A model generated the notes under the pieces. That model was not told the origin of the DNA, made no database searches, and worked only from the letters and a program-made list of their open reading frames with translations. From NCBI GenBank assembly GCA_021030915.1, contig JAGEMR010000124.1, forward strand, positions 1-64,000: DNA of 64,000 bases. The letters run 5' to 3'. This document shows, piece by piece, positions 33,165 through 43,347 of the stretch. Source of the DNA: Astrothelium macrocarpum. Its lineage: Eukaryota; Ascomycota; Dothideomycetes; Trypetheliales; Trypetheliaceae. Within the stretch, counting starts at the first letter, position 1. Every line of letters starts with the position of its first letter. Both the position numbers and the translations under genes were made by a program.

Positions 33165-34901
33165 CTAAACGACCGCCTGTGGATTGGCAGTTGGCTCCAG
33201 AGGCACGATACTCGCATCACACACGCGGAGGTTGGCCGTACCATAGACGCGCAGTCTATTGTCCACCACACCGCCAATGGCACGTGGCATCATCGAGCAT
33301 GCGCCTGTGTAATGGTGAGCACCGTCCACCGTCTGGCGAACATAGTCTTTGGCCACCTCCAGGTCCGTAAACCGCTTAGTTATCGGCTTCAGATGGCGCG
33401 TGATGGGCTCGGCGTGGCTGACGATGTCCTCCGTGAAGCGGACCTGGCGTGCCAGGACCTCGAGGTCGAGCGGGTGCGAGAAATACCGAGAGTCCACGCT
33501 CACGCCCTCGTTGGTGCCGGCGTTCTCCGGAGCCGCGCTGGTGATGTGAACGGATCCGCGGGAAAGCGGGTGTGAGAGCTCGATTGCGATCGAAACGTGT
33601 TTTCCGGGAGCGCGGTAGTCAGGGCTGGGGCCAGCGAAAGGCGCATACGCTGTGCCGAAGATGTAACTGCCCAGTGCTTCTGAAGGACCGGCGAGAATGC
33701 TGCGTACGAACTTCTCATGTGCAGCGGCAAAGTCTGGCGTGGTTTGCAGAGAGCGTTTGGCCTCCGAAGCGGGATCCTGAGCAGTGAACAACTTTTCCAC
33801 TTCTTTGCGCCCGTCTTCGGTATAGAACTCAGGCAGCGGCAGCTGGGCCATTGTGATCATATTGCTAGTACTCAGAGGGCCTGTCCCCTTGGTGCCGTAG
33901 TCCTGCATCGCAGCGGCAACGGCATCGGGTTCCTGGCGAAAGTAAGCATCGATGGTATCCGCATCATCGTTCGCTTCGAACGTCAGTCCTGTATAGATGT
34001 GGTTTTGGAGGTTCTCTCCGACATATGGGTTATCGACTACGACGTTGATTCCCAATGGCCGAAGCAGTTCAGAGCCGCCTATCCCCGAAAGCTCGAGGAG
34101 TCGGGGCGAATTGATGGCGCCGGCGGAAATGATGATCTCTTTGCGAGCTTCGATAGTCTGGGAAGGTCCGTCCCTCGTGACGAACTGAACGCCTTTGGCG
34201 ACAGCGTCGCCGCCTGGAGAGGGTTTCTCAAGCAATACCTTCGTCACAGTCGTCTCGGTTCGAATCGTGAGATTGGACCTGCTTCGAATCGGATCCAGAT
34301 GGGCATTTGTAGCATAGCTTCTCTGTTTTGTCTTGGGATCGATAGTCTCTGGGGCGATAATCGGTCCGCCAACTCGGCCGGAGAGAGGGTTTGTCTCAGG
34401 AAATCCCACGGAGCCCAGACCGTCAATCCAGGCTTTCTCCCAAACGCTTTCAGGCTCAGCCAGAGTAATCTGTAATGGACTACTGCCTTCGGTCCTCCCC
34501 GAGGTCTTGTGTATAGTGTACGACTTCTCCAGAGCCTTCCTGTACGCGGCGTAGTCCCAGCCGTCATTGCCCAAATTCTTCCATCCCTCCACGGTCGCCT
34601 CGGACGTGGGTGTGAAGAGGAAGCTGTTAATAGCGCTCGAACCTCCCAAGGCCTTTCCCTGCGGGATCGTGATTTGCCTCTTGATCTCACCATTGGTGGT
34701 TGTCTTGAATGCCCAGTCATTCGGAGAATGCGTCAGCAGGGGCCAGACGCCTGGAGTCAAGATGTTTGGGTCGGCGGTACGGTCTTGACCGCTTTCGAGA
34801 ACGACCACCTGAAGATGAGGGTCCTCGGAGAGGCGATTGGCGAGCACAAGACCCGACGTACCACCACCAATGATGACGATATCGTAGGTCTCCGAAGACA
34901 T
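33165..34901 (-). CDS. GMC-family FAD oxidoreductase with C-terminus cut by an early stop
   Basis: Single exon, 578 aa from Met at 34901 (MSSETYDIVIIGGG). The upstream in-frame Met would add 21 residues before the FAD-binding start and is unlikely. The Rossmann dinucleotide site GGGTSG, PQGKALGGSSAIN, the GMC signature IIISAGAINSPRLL, the catalytic His in GAHHYTGACSMMPR and LRVCDASIVP are all present. No signal peptide, so likely intracellular. The frame ends NPQAVV-TAG at 33165; reading on in frame gives GVAELAASFIKDDL and a TAA at 33118-33120, exactly the usual C-terminal helix with the conserved Tyr of VVYGVAE replaced by a stop. The product would lack 14 residues. The substrate is unknown. 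Confidence 0.88.
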   Translation of the reverse strand: MSSETYDIVIIGGGTSGLVLANRLSEDPHLQVVVLESGQDRTADPNILTPGVWPLLTHSPNDWAFKTTTNGEIKRQITIPQGKALGGSSAINSFLFTPTSEATVEGWKNLGNDGWDYAAYRKALEKSYTIHKTSGRTEGSSPLQITLAEPESVWEKAWIDGLGSVGFPETNPLSGRVGGPIIAPETIDPKTKQRSYATNAHLDPIRSRSNLTIRTETTVTKVLLEKPSPGGDAVAKGVQFVTRDGPSQTIEARKEIIISAGAINSPRLLELSGIGGSELLRPLGINVVVDNPYVGENLQNHIYTGLTFEANDDADTIDAYFRQEPDAVAAAMQDYGTKGTGPLSTSNMITMAQLPLPEFYTEDGRKEVEKLFTAQDPASEAKRSLQTTPDFAAAHEKFVRSILAGPSEALGSYIFGTAYAPFAGPSPDYRAPGKHVSIAIELSHPLSRGSVHITSAAPENAGTNEGVSVDSRYFSHPLDLEVLARQVRFTEDIVSHAEPITRHLKPITKRFTDLEVAKDYVRQTVDGAHHYTGACSMMPRAIGGVVDNRLRVYGTANLRVCDASIVPLEPTANPQAVV

Positions 34902-35467
34902 CTTGGCGTTGTTATTCCGGAAGATGAAAAAGTAGCAGATTTCGAGGAAGGACTTCGACGACAAAAGTCAACGCGCTAAAAGTATCCCAGCAGCCTCTCT
35001 CCGCTGAATCGTCGGGGGAGTGCGAGACGGGGAGGAACAGAAGCGGCGAGTGGGATTGTTGGAACTTGCTGCTATTCACGGCCGTTTGGTTGGTATGTAG
35101 TGAATGTACTGCATCAAAAAGGCTGAAGCGGCCTGTAACCTTCTGCGATACGTAACACTGTGTTGGCTGACGTCCATCGGTTTCCAATCAAATCAGCTGA
35201 ACAGGCTGCATTTGTGCGGCGCAGGTACAGGATTGCAACGTCAGACGGACAGGAAGCGGCACATTGCACCTCAAAGCAAAATGCGTGATCCACTAGGATC
35301 CACCCGAGACTGTCGCATTAGGAGCAGTCACTCCCGCTTGAGCTGGACTACCAGCTTTTAGTGAAATTTGATCACCTATTAAATCTACTGACATTCAATA
35401 TAAGATTTGAACTTTGAAATAGGAATAAGGTAGTTATATATATTATTATTTCGGTCCAGTCCATATT
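34902..35467. other. Intergenic region, promoter side of the GMC gene
   Basis: About 0.57 kb lie between the start of the GMC gene and the end of the second NLR-like gene. Short frames only; nothing recognised. Confidence 0.6.
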
Positions 35468-38400
35468 TCAGTTAGGGTTCTCACAAGTGCCTTCGATTCG
35501 TTTCCTTTTCAAGTCCGATCGTTCGACTGCGGAGGTAATCTTTCGCTTTGTATCAGAATCACGACCATGAACACGTGACTGTATCCTCATTGAAGCCGTA
35601 GGTATGGTGGCCAGATTTCTTTCAATTAACATAGGGTGTTCTTCCCTGACAATCTCGTCAAATGAATACCATTCCTGAGATGGCTTATTCCATATGATGC
35701 GGATTATGTCGTCACTGTTATGGCCGTGAGTCTGTCCTCTTAGAAGTACTGGCAGGTTTGACCTCAGTTCCCGCGGCACTTTAGAAAGTAGCGCTTGTTG
35801 CGCATAACCATCGTTTGCGACAGTCTGTAATGTGACTGAGTTTGAAGACTGTTGGAGAAGCGAAGCCTGCAGAACACCTTCTTCGTTTCTAGTGACGACA
35901 AGATCGTTCGACTTTTGAACCAGGGGAGGATCTGAACGCACCATACTCATCGCTCTTTTTTTCGCGGGAACCAGTGTTTTACAAGCACCAGATGACGCTG
36001 TGGATAGGTCATCTCTCAGTACATCTTCTCTCTCTTGGGATGATGCTCTAAAAATACCACTTGTCAAGTCAACAATGCTATAACGACAGTTCTTTGTAGG
36101 ATCAAGGCTCGAATGACACTCTGGTGTTTCTTCAACATAGATAAGATAATCCAATATCAAAACGTTCCGAATTGAGTCGCCAAATACGACAGGGAATTGG
36201 AACTCGAGTTCTCTGAGTCGCGGAGTCTCATCCTCTGTGTGGCCAAGATGTCCGGTAGATATCAGTTCTTGCACCTTTGCTGGATCAATCTCCAGAAAGA
36301 TTCGGAACCGAATCTGGGAGGTGCTGAGAGACCAAATTTCATATGAAGCTCGCCATCCGAAAGCACATCGCGAGTCTTGCTGTGGCAGCTCTAGAACGCG
36401 TCTTTGGTTAAATATTAGTAAGACTATAGCCTTATCTGCTGTAATACTCTTCTTACCTTGGGACCAAAATCTTGACCAGCCCGAGTTCCATGGAAACCTC
36501 AAAAGTATGAGATTCAATTAGGATGGCTTTATCCTGGTCGTGAGTTGCACCTCTTAAGCTTTTCCAAGTTGCTCCTGGAGCTTTCGGCCAGAAATCAGAC
36601 GACACATGGCCGGAGATGCTTGGGTTCCATATCTCGTTCGGAGTCTCATTCAAAACTAAATCCCAATCCTTTTTGAGCCTTTTGATATCCATCGATAGTA
36701 GCCAAAGTGCTGCAGTGATATCCTCGAGTTTTTTTAACGTCAAGTGAATTCACCCTCGACAACAACACTTGACCCAAAGATGAAACAAGGACGTCCAACT
36801 GTGGAGTCAATCCAAAGAGCCATGATGCCTCAATCCATGTGGCGACACGCTCTTTTGATGAAATAAAATCTTTGGTCCGTTGAACTGACCGGAGAAAACT
36901 TGGTACCTCGAGGATCCCGGCTTCATTTGAAGACGAATCAAGCCCCGCTGTGTAGTGCCGTGTCCAAAACGCAATACTGTATTGTAGGAAAGGATGTCGG
37001 GTAATGATCTCGGCTTTGTCCGGTGTAAGGTGTGGACAACCACTCAGCGGTCCAGACGGGACCTGTTCCAACATGTAAATCAAACACAGATCTGCTAGCT
37101 GCAACTGGACTTGGGTAATATTCAGGCGGAAATAAACGCAAGGCGAAATGTGCCCCTCGAAAGATCTTCCGCAGAGATATTCTCTTACAGATGGATGGAT
37201 GAAACGGACCGTGTGGTCAGCACTTAACTCGAGCAGAGCTCCAGACATTCTGGTTAGAGCCTGCTCAATACCAGGAATTATTCTTCCGCTCGATGTGTCC
37301 CTTCCGGAAGCAATGGAAATAGCAATCCCGAACTCATCAATAAGCAAAGGCCGAAAAGCTTCAGCGACCCAAGCAAACGCTTTGTGTACGGTAAATCTAC
37401 CGTTGCCTGGAAGTCGCTGATGTAACTTTTGCAAAATAGCATCGTACATTCGATCAAGACCGTCGAAGTTATTGAGAGAAAAAAGCGCCTCTATCCGGTC
37501 TTGAGGTGTAAACGTATCGCATCTGAGGTACTCAATCAGTAACCTTGCCCACAGGAACATGCCGTTCGCACGATTAGATACGGTGGCAGCCACATTCTGT
37601 AAATTCATGTTACAACCCAACAAAGCGTCGTCAACCAAGTTCTGAAGACCAGAGTGGATGAACGCTTCAATGTCGGTAATGTTCTGCTGAGAGGCCAGTT
37701 GAACGCAGGAGGCTCGTTCCAAAAGGGCTTTCGGTACATGTAAGTCAGGTCTGCAGAATACCGCCACCTTGGTTTTTGTGATCTCGGTAGGTTGCAAGGT
37801 AGCCCGCGCGTAGAGTTGATCTGCCGGTTCCTCGCGGGAACAGGGGAAACAATTAGTTACTCTGGCCAGGAAGTTGAAGAAGTTCTGCGTATCTGAACAC
37901 TCATCAACACCATCAAAGACGAGTGTTATTCCTTCTAAGCGCTGCAGGATAATTTGGATTAGACTAAGGGTCTCGTCGTTTGTTGCCTTCAATTCTTCCA
38001 GGTCTGCTTCGGCCTCCGGGTAAACACTTTCGCCCATCGCGAAACAAGCCAGATCGAGTGTTTCTCTGTCATGTTTATTAGCCTGCAAGAGCTGTGCAAG
38101 AACCGCCCGAAATCCACAGATTGACTGGCAAGTTTGAGGTTGCCGCTTATCATAGAAATAGAAGACTGTGCGGGAATCCATAGGTTGTGATAAAACTTTC
38201 TTGCCAGTATCGAGGGAGTATTTCAAGTGCCCGATTAGGCTTGCGCAGAGATATGTTTTTCCGTATCCTGGTTTGCCTAAAGTTTGTTTAATTAGATGCT
38301 GATTTTTTGTTATTAATGACAATATACCTTGCACCAGCAATAAACTGCGGTCGTCCGAGCCCTCTAAATCCTGTGTTTCCCAAGCCTTGTAGCATGGTTC

Positions 38401-39503
38401 ACTAAAGAACCACCCGCAAGTCCCAGGGAAGCGGCTGTTGGCATCGTCGAAGGACTGTTGCCAGCCAGGAGGTCTAATCCATCTGATCAGACGCCGAATG
38501 CCGTTACCTAATAAATTTTGTCAATGATTAGAAGTTCTGCATCCCCTGATCTGCTCACTTGCGATTCCCTCTTCATCTTGATGTCTCCTGGATTGTTCCA
38601 CAGAAGATATATCTGACCGAAGCGCCTTCACAAGCTGTTCCATCTGGCTTGCTTTCTTTTGGAGTATCTCAAATTCTTTTAGAACATTGGTTGCGTGATC
38701 AAGTTTCAGCTCCAAAGAAAGACTTTGCGTATGCTGGTCGAAGCTCTGGAAAAACTTTTTAAAGCGAGTATCAAATGGCTGCCAGGAAAGATCTTTGAGG
38801 AGTGCCACCGTTCGGAACCGGCTTCCTATAATGATGTGTCAGATTTGCTGCTAGAAAAGCTTGAAATTGCTTACCTCTTCGAGCAGCGAATAAACCGTGA
38901 ATGTCTTGACAGAACGCAACAAGATCAGCATAGACACATGCCAAGGCCATTGTCAAACGTGATGGTAGCTGTTGATCCCGCTCTCTAGACCGGGTTTGCA
39001 AAAGTGAAATGTAAGTTTCGATACTTGGTAGACTAAACGCAACCTTTTCGAACACCCGGCCGAGTTTCTCGATGAATCCAGTATAATGCGCTCCTATCTA
39101 GGTAGATCGTGAGCCGCATTTCCAGCCTATTTGTCTATGGTAAATCGCTGACCGTGAATAAGAATCGAAGCGCACCCCATACTAAGGCGGCGTATTCGGG
39201 GCGAGATTGTATTAACATGTTGACCACTTCGAAATAAGGCGTCAATAGCTCTGCTAGACCTCCAAGTTTTTGGAGTAGTCCTCCAAGTCTAGAGTTTCGG
39301 AGTGGGTGCTCCTCGTAAATTTGCTTGACGCTTTCGAGCATTGACGCTGAATCTGAATATGCTTCGAACACCTTCCTCTCATCTTCAGTAAGAGAGCTTC
39401 GGAAATTAATGCATACTTTCTGGAAAATTTCCGTTGGCGCTAAATTCCTAGATACAATCTGGTCAAATGCAGCACAGCTTTGAAACCCGCGAATCTTACC
39501 CTC
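35468..39503 (-). CDS. NLR-like STAND protein: fungal N-terminal STAND domain (DUF7708-like) + NACHT, with a frameshift
   Basis: Exons fit as (start not resolved) 39503-39154, 39097-38875, 38825-38559, 38507-38328, 38276-36457 and 36401-35468. The N-terminal domain (FEAYSDSASMLESV, RPEYAALVWGALRFLF) is typical of fungal STAND proteins, followed by a coiled-coil-like helix and the linker WIRPPGWQQSFDDA...GTCGWFFSEPCYKAW. The NACHT has P-loop GKPGYGKTY, Walker B LVFDGVDEC and a winged-helix-like RFIHPSVREYL. No TPR, ankyrin or WD repeats follow; the C-terminal 350 residues are unrecognised. A run of seven T (36729-36735) puts the frame off by one; protein-like text continues in the next frame (KKLEDITAALWLLSMDIKRL). 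Either a sequence error or a recent frameshift. Likely role: non-self recognition. Confidence 0.8.
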
Positions 39504-40332
39504 TCAATGAAGCGTGAGCTGGCCTAGTCGATGCCATCTGTAAGTATAGTTATCTTACGGATTGCATTCGAATCGATACCATCGAAGGTTCAATCATCAT
39601 TTAGTGAGTCGCAACTGGAATCATCTGGGCATTGAGATTGTTATGGTCACAAACCGTTCAGTCTACCTAAGGCATTACTTATGGGGCTGTGCGTCGGCGG
39701 TGCCAATAACGTGGATACCGCAGACCCGCAACCCCACGTCAACGTTCCTACTTGCATTTTTCGTGATTGGATTTCGCACCGAACAGACGAGGCGAATGCG
39801 CCTCGCAGGCTGTGCAAGACCGTTGTTGTCAGGGGTGCACCAGAGCAGTCTCCAGTGTTGAAGTTGGAGACGAAAAATCATAAGATGAAATTATTGAAGT
39901 CCAGGTTCCTCAGAGAGAGACGGAACGGCTATGTACGTTATGAGCTAGTACCAATGCGGTAATAGCCACCAAAATAGAGCAGCTTCCTTCAACATCTAGC
40001 AGCGCCTAAGCCTACCCGAATCAAGCCTGAAACAGCCTGTGCAAACCTATGAAGAGCCTGAGCAGGGATTGAGCCGAAGACTAAGTAAGGGTATCAAAAA
40101 ATACATCTTAACCGATCTGGTTATTGAAGCAAGATGACAACTCCCGTCGTTTTTCCGCGATATATCAGGCCCTTTTCATAGGACATTATCATCGGTGCTG
40201 GGATTATATAATGCAAAATCTATGGACACTAGTGACAACATGGGAGCGATTAGCTGTTTTATCCCCTCTGTCCGCCCAGAGCAAGCCGTAGGGTGTGAAA
40301 GCCTTTAGAATCTATTGATATGACCCTTCTAT
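39504..40332. other. Region 5' of the second NLR-like gene, start exon not resolved
   Basis: The first exon of the NLR-like gene must lie at about 39.5 kb; a candidate ATG at 39531 (MASTRPAHASLRG) cannot be joined by a normal-sized intron in phase. The rest has only short frames on both strands with no motif. Confidence 0.45.
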
Positions 40333-40656
40333 CTAGTCATTATAGGAGAGCTTTGTAATACCGCCAGGAAAATTGGGATGTGTGCCGAAGACTTGGGTTA
40401 TTGGTAGCCCGCTCCAGCCGCACCAAGACCAGCTCGGGAACCTCTCCGGACATCGACATCTTGCCGTTTGTTGAGGTTGCCAAAGCAGAGCAAGGTCGAA
40501 ATGGAAGTTCAGAAGTCTGTATAAAGATATGGCAGCCATGGCCTTGTTGATCGTATTGCCAATGCCATAAAACGCAGTAAGGATATCACCTTCATGAGTG
40601 GGTAACCGAGCTATAGATACCAACGAATTTACGATCAAATCACTATGAACTCTCAA
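40333..40656 (-). pseudogene. HET-domain gene relic (post-HET segment only)
   Basis: A 107-codon open piece reads like the region downstream of the HET core in fungal incompatibility genes: a DILTAFYGIGNTINK helix, then FHFDLALLWQ and FPSWSWCGWSGLP. Further upstream on the same strand, fragments such as a Tyr-rich piece and RGKILTGRHSEQS correspond poorly to the end of a HET core and are interrupted by a TGA. The start of a HET domain is absent. It is best read as a truncated, dead HET gene lying 0.5 kb from a Fot1-type transposon. Confidence 0.7.
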
Positions 40657-41136
40657 CTCTGCTCGGAATGTCTACCCGTGAGTATCTTACCTCTATGGTA
40701 CGGTACTAGCATGATGTATACGTCATAATGACGAAGTTAAACATTCATCGGACAATTGCTGAGAAAGTGCAGTTGAAGCATTTGGCCTCTTAGATACGGC
40801 ATACATACACGGAAGAATAGTAGACTAAATGAGACTATCTTTGCCTTGACTCGCTTCGAGTCGATTTGTTCGATGTCTTCCTCTTTTAGTGCAGGCTCAC
40901 TTTATGCGGCTCGCAACATGGAGGCCGAATGGAGCTGAAGCTAACGAAAGTCGGGGGTTCGGATTGAACAAAATGGCCCCCCAGCCTCCACATGGCGGCA
41001 AGAGTGAGCCGAAAATGACCCACAGGCCACTACCGCTAAAATCGGCAGCCTCTGAAGCTATACTTCGTTTTTATCTCATTCAAATCCGGTTTCTTTTTTT
41101 TTCTGTTGCAGTTGAGTTTGTATTGATTTGTCTGAC
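40657..41136. other. Flank between HET relic and transposon
   Basis: Holds decayed sequence related to the HET relic and, at 40982-41054, one arm of an outer inverted repeat. A 94-codon plus-strand frame (40889-41173) spans this arm but runs into the transposon end, so it is not an intact gene. Confidence 0.5.
40982..41054 (+). repeat. Left arm of an outer inverted repeat around the Fot1-type element
   Basis: This segment matches the reverse complement of 43009-43080 at roughly three quarters of positions, with shared runs such as GAGCCGAA and CACAGGCCAC. Translated, both arms give nearly the same peptide (PPHGGKSEPKMTHRPLP here, APHGGKIEPKLTHRPPP in the other), so the homology may be of a former coding segment. 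The arms lie outside the TA-flanked transposon. Confidence 0.7.
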
Positions 41137-41138
41137 TA

Positions 41139-42959
41139 AGTCGGCACATGCGGAAATGAGCCACCCCCTGTAATGAGCCACTCCACCACCTCCAAATTGT
41201 TCCATCTCATTTCCCAGAATTCGTTCCACCACCCACCACAACAGTTCAATATGTCTTTCCGTGAGGGCATTATTACTTCTGCTATCGCTGATTATAAATC
41301 AGGTGTTTTTTCCTCAATAAATCAAACCGTTATCGCGTACGACCTGCCCAAATTCATTCTCAAAAAACGTATTAAAGGACAAACAAATATATATATAAAT
41401 CATGAATATCAATAATGATTGATTTCATTTCAGAAGAAATTTGTTATTGAATGGATTATTGAGAAAGATGATTGAGGATTTTCTTCTAATCATATTCATA
41501 TTCATAATATGATTATTCGAATTATTTATTCCATCAGAAATAATCAATCAATTAGTAAAAATTGAATTCACGATTTTATTAAACGAAATTTATATGTTAT
41601 TTCGATGATTGGACGAAAATTAGATAATAAAAAAACAGAATACGTATCAAAAGAAATAATTATCACGTTTTTTATTTCGGTAAAGAAGACGCGGAAACGG
41701 CTGAATATTCGACTGGAAAATATATATAATATGGACGAATAAGATACAGATTTAGGCATTTATACGAATTCAATAATAATTGCTCATTCAAATAAGAAAT
41801 AGATTTATAAAAAAATATCATAAAATAAAAAATGGATCACCGTTATCAAAATTATGAATTTATTAGGTCAATATATTCATCCATTCATCATTTTTAAAGA
41901 AAAACATTTTCAAATAAACTGATTCATTTTAAATGAATTATCTGATTGATATTATATTATCTCATTAAATGGCTGGATATCAAATGAAATAGGATTTGGC
42001 TGATTGACGCGTATATTTGATCCACAAACATATCCTAAAGATGGTGGATTCCGGCTATTAATCTTTGACGGTCATGGCAATTATATCAGTATAGATTTCC
42101 TCTATATTTATAAAATTAAATTCAAAATCGAATTGGTGTTTTTATCTTTTCATATATTTCATATCCTTTAATCATTAGATTTATATGGCTTTAGTTCTGT
42201 CAAAATGTGTTACCGTAGTCATATCGAAATCCTGGCCCGTTTGGATGATGCTATTGTTATTAAAAAGGATCGGTTCATCCATTATTATAATCTCGTATGT
42301 TAAAAAGATTTTATCGAACGAAATATTAGAATTGAATGGAAAACAGCAGATTTGGTATCATTCAATTCATCTATTCCGTACAATTCATCATTCGTTTTTG
42401 ATATATCTATTTTATTTTCTGAAAATACCATTTTTTTATAACGGAAATGTATTCGATCCAATTTCTTATCTGCTATTGAAATATCTCAAAATAAATAATA
42501 ATTTCAAAAAATTATTCGTACGATTGGAAAAATTATTAAAATAGACAGAAATATGAGACGTTTATTTCATAAAATAAATAAGACATTAGAAATAATAATT
42601 ATTAAATATATAATACTGAAGAATGAGAATAAATAATTTCAATTTCAATTAAAACGAATGATTCATAAATTTAAATAAAAAATTATCAAAATTAATACGA
42701 ATGCGAAATTTGCTAATATTGAGGAGATCGCATAAGCTGTTCATGAAACTATTACTGAGGAGGCGGCTCAACCAATCAAATCAATTCCAAAACAAAAAAA
42801 AACATCTGCGAACGCTTCTGCGCAACCTGTATTTACTCATATGTGTACACAATTCCAATCTTAGCTGTTGTTGTTGTGATAATTACGAACGAATTAATGA
42901 GACGAAATGTGGTGGAGTGGCTCATTACGGGGGGTGGCTCATTTCCGCATGTGCCGACT
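41139..42959 (+). mobile_element. Fot1/pogo (Tc1/mariner superfamily) transposon, RIP-decayed
   Basis: Terminal inverted repeats of 51 bp, 50 identical, start AGTCGGCACATGCGGAAATG; TA duplicates flank both ends (41137-41138 and 42960-42961). Length 1821 bp is typical of Fot1-like elements. A unit beginning AATGAGCCAC is repeated at 17-bp spacing inside each end. The interior is AT-rich with C mostly in TpC, but a transposase is still legible in pieces across frames. The termini keep normal composition, while damage sets in about 250 bp inside the left end and within about 100 bp of the right end. It cannot encode an active transposase. Confidence 0.93.
41251..42543 (+). pseudogene. Remnant Fot1/pogo transposase (HTH + DDE)
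   Basis: From ATG 41251 the first 54 codons are open and read MSFREGIITSAIADYKSGVF then SSINQTVIAYDLP, the pogo/psq helix-turn-helix that binds the element ends. After a stop, further pieces follow: KKFVIEWIIEKDD with GF near 41450 (CENP-B-type second HTH), LENIYNMDE then a stop in place of Thr and GIYTNS near 41710-41780 (first catalytic Asp region), and GGFRLLIFDGHGNYIS near 42050 (second Asp, the DGHG motif). Stops and several substitutions fit C-to-T changes on either strand. The third acidic residue cannot be placed. This is dead sequence, useful for assigning the family. Confidence 0.88.
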
Positions 42960-43008
42960 TACCAGCCCTTTAAATTTTATAGAGATATATCTATCATGAA
43001 TTGAGGGT

Positions 43009-43080
43009 CCGGAGCTGCTAATTTGGTGGTGGTGGCCTGTGTGTCAACTTCGGCTCAATCTTACCGCCGTGCGGAGCCTG
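43009..43080 (-). repeat. Right arm of the outer inverted repeat around the Fot1-type element
   Basis: The reverse complement matches 40982-41054. On the minus strand the arm closes an open frame ending THRPPPPN and a stop at about 43018. It lies 50 bp beyond the transposon's TA and about 270 bp upstream of the DUF4188 gene. Confidence 0.7.
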
Positions 43081-43347
43081 GACTTCATGTTCTTGCCAGA
43101 CTCTCGTCCGTACCAGCACGTAAGGCATCATCGTTTGACCGCCACAAATGCATTTAGTAATCATGAGAAGCTGTGTATCGGCCGCGTTGCCGGAGGTAGA
43201 TTTTGAAGGTGTGACTGCAGTGTATATAGCTGCATGAATGGTAGCATTTGCTATTGCATACAGGTACAATCCTCTCTGCGTTCCTCCATCGCTTTCGTCT
43301 TGTTCTCTTCCTGCTCTCCGTTTCCGTCGCAACTTCATTTCAGAAGC

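Noticed and set aside
39960..40130. Possible similarity between 39.97-40.11 kb and the reverse complement of 47.33-47.45 kb
   Set aside because: Only short shared phrases such as GCCTGA and TTGAGCC; no consistent alignment.
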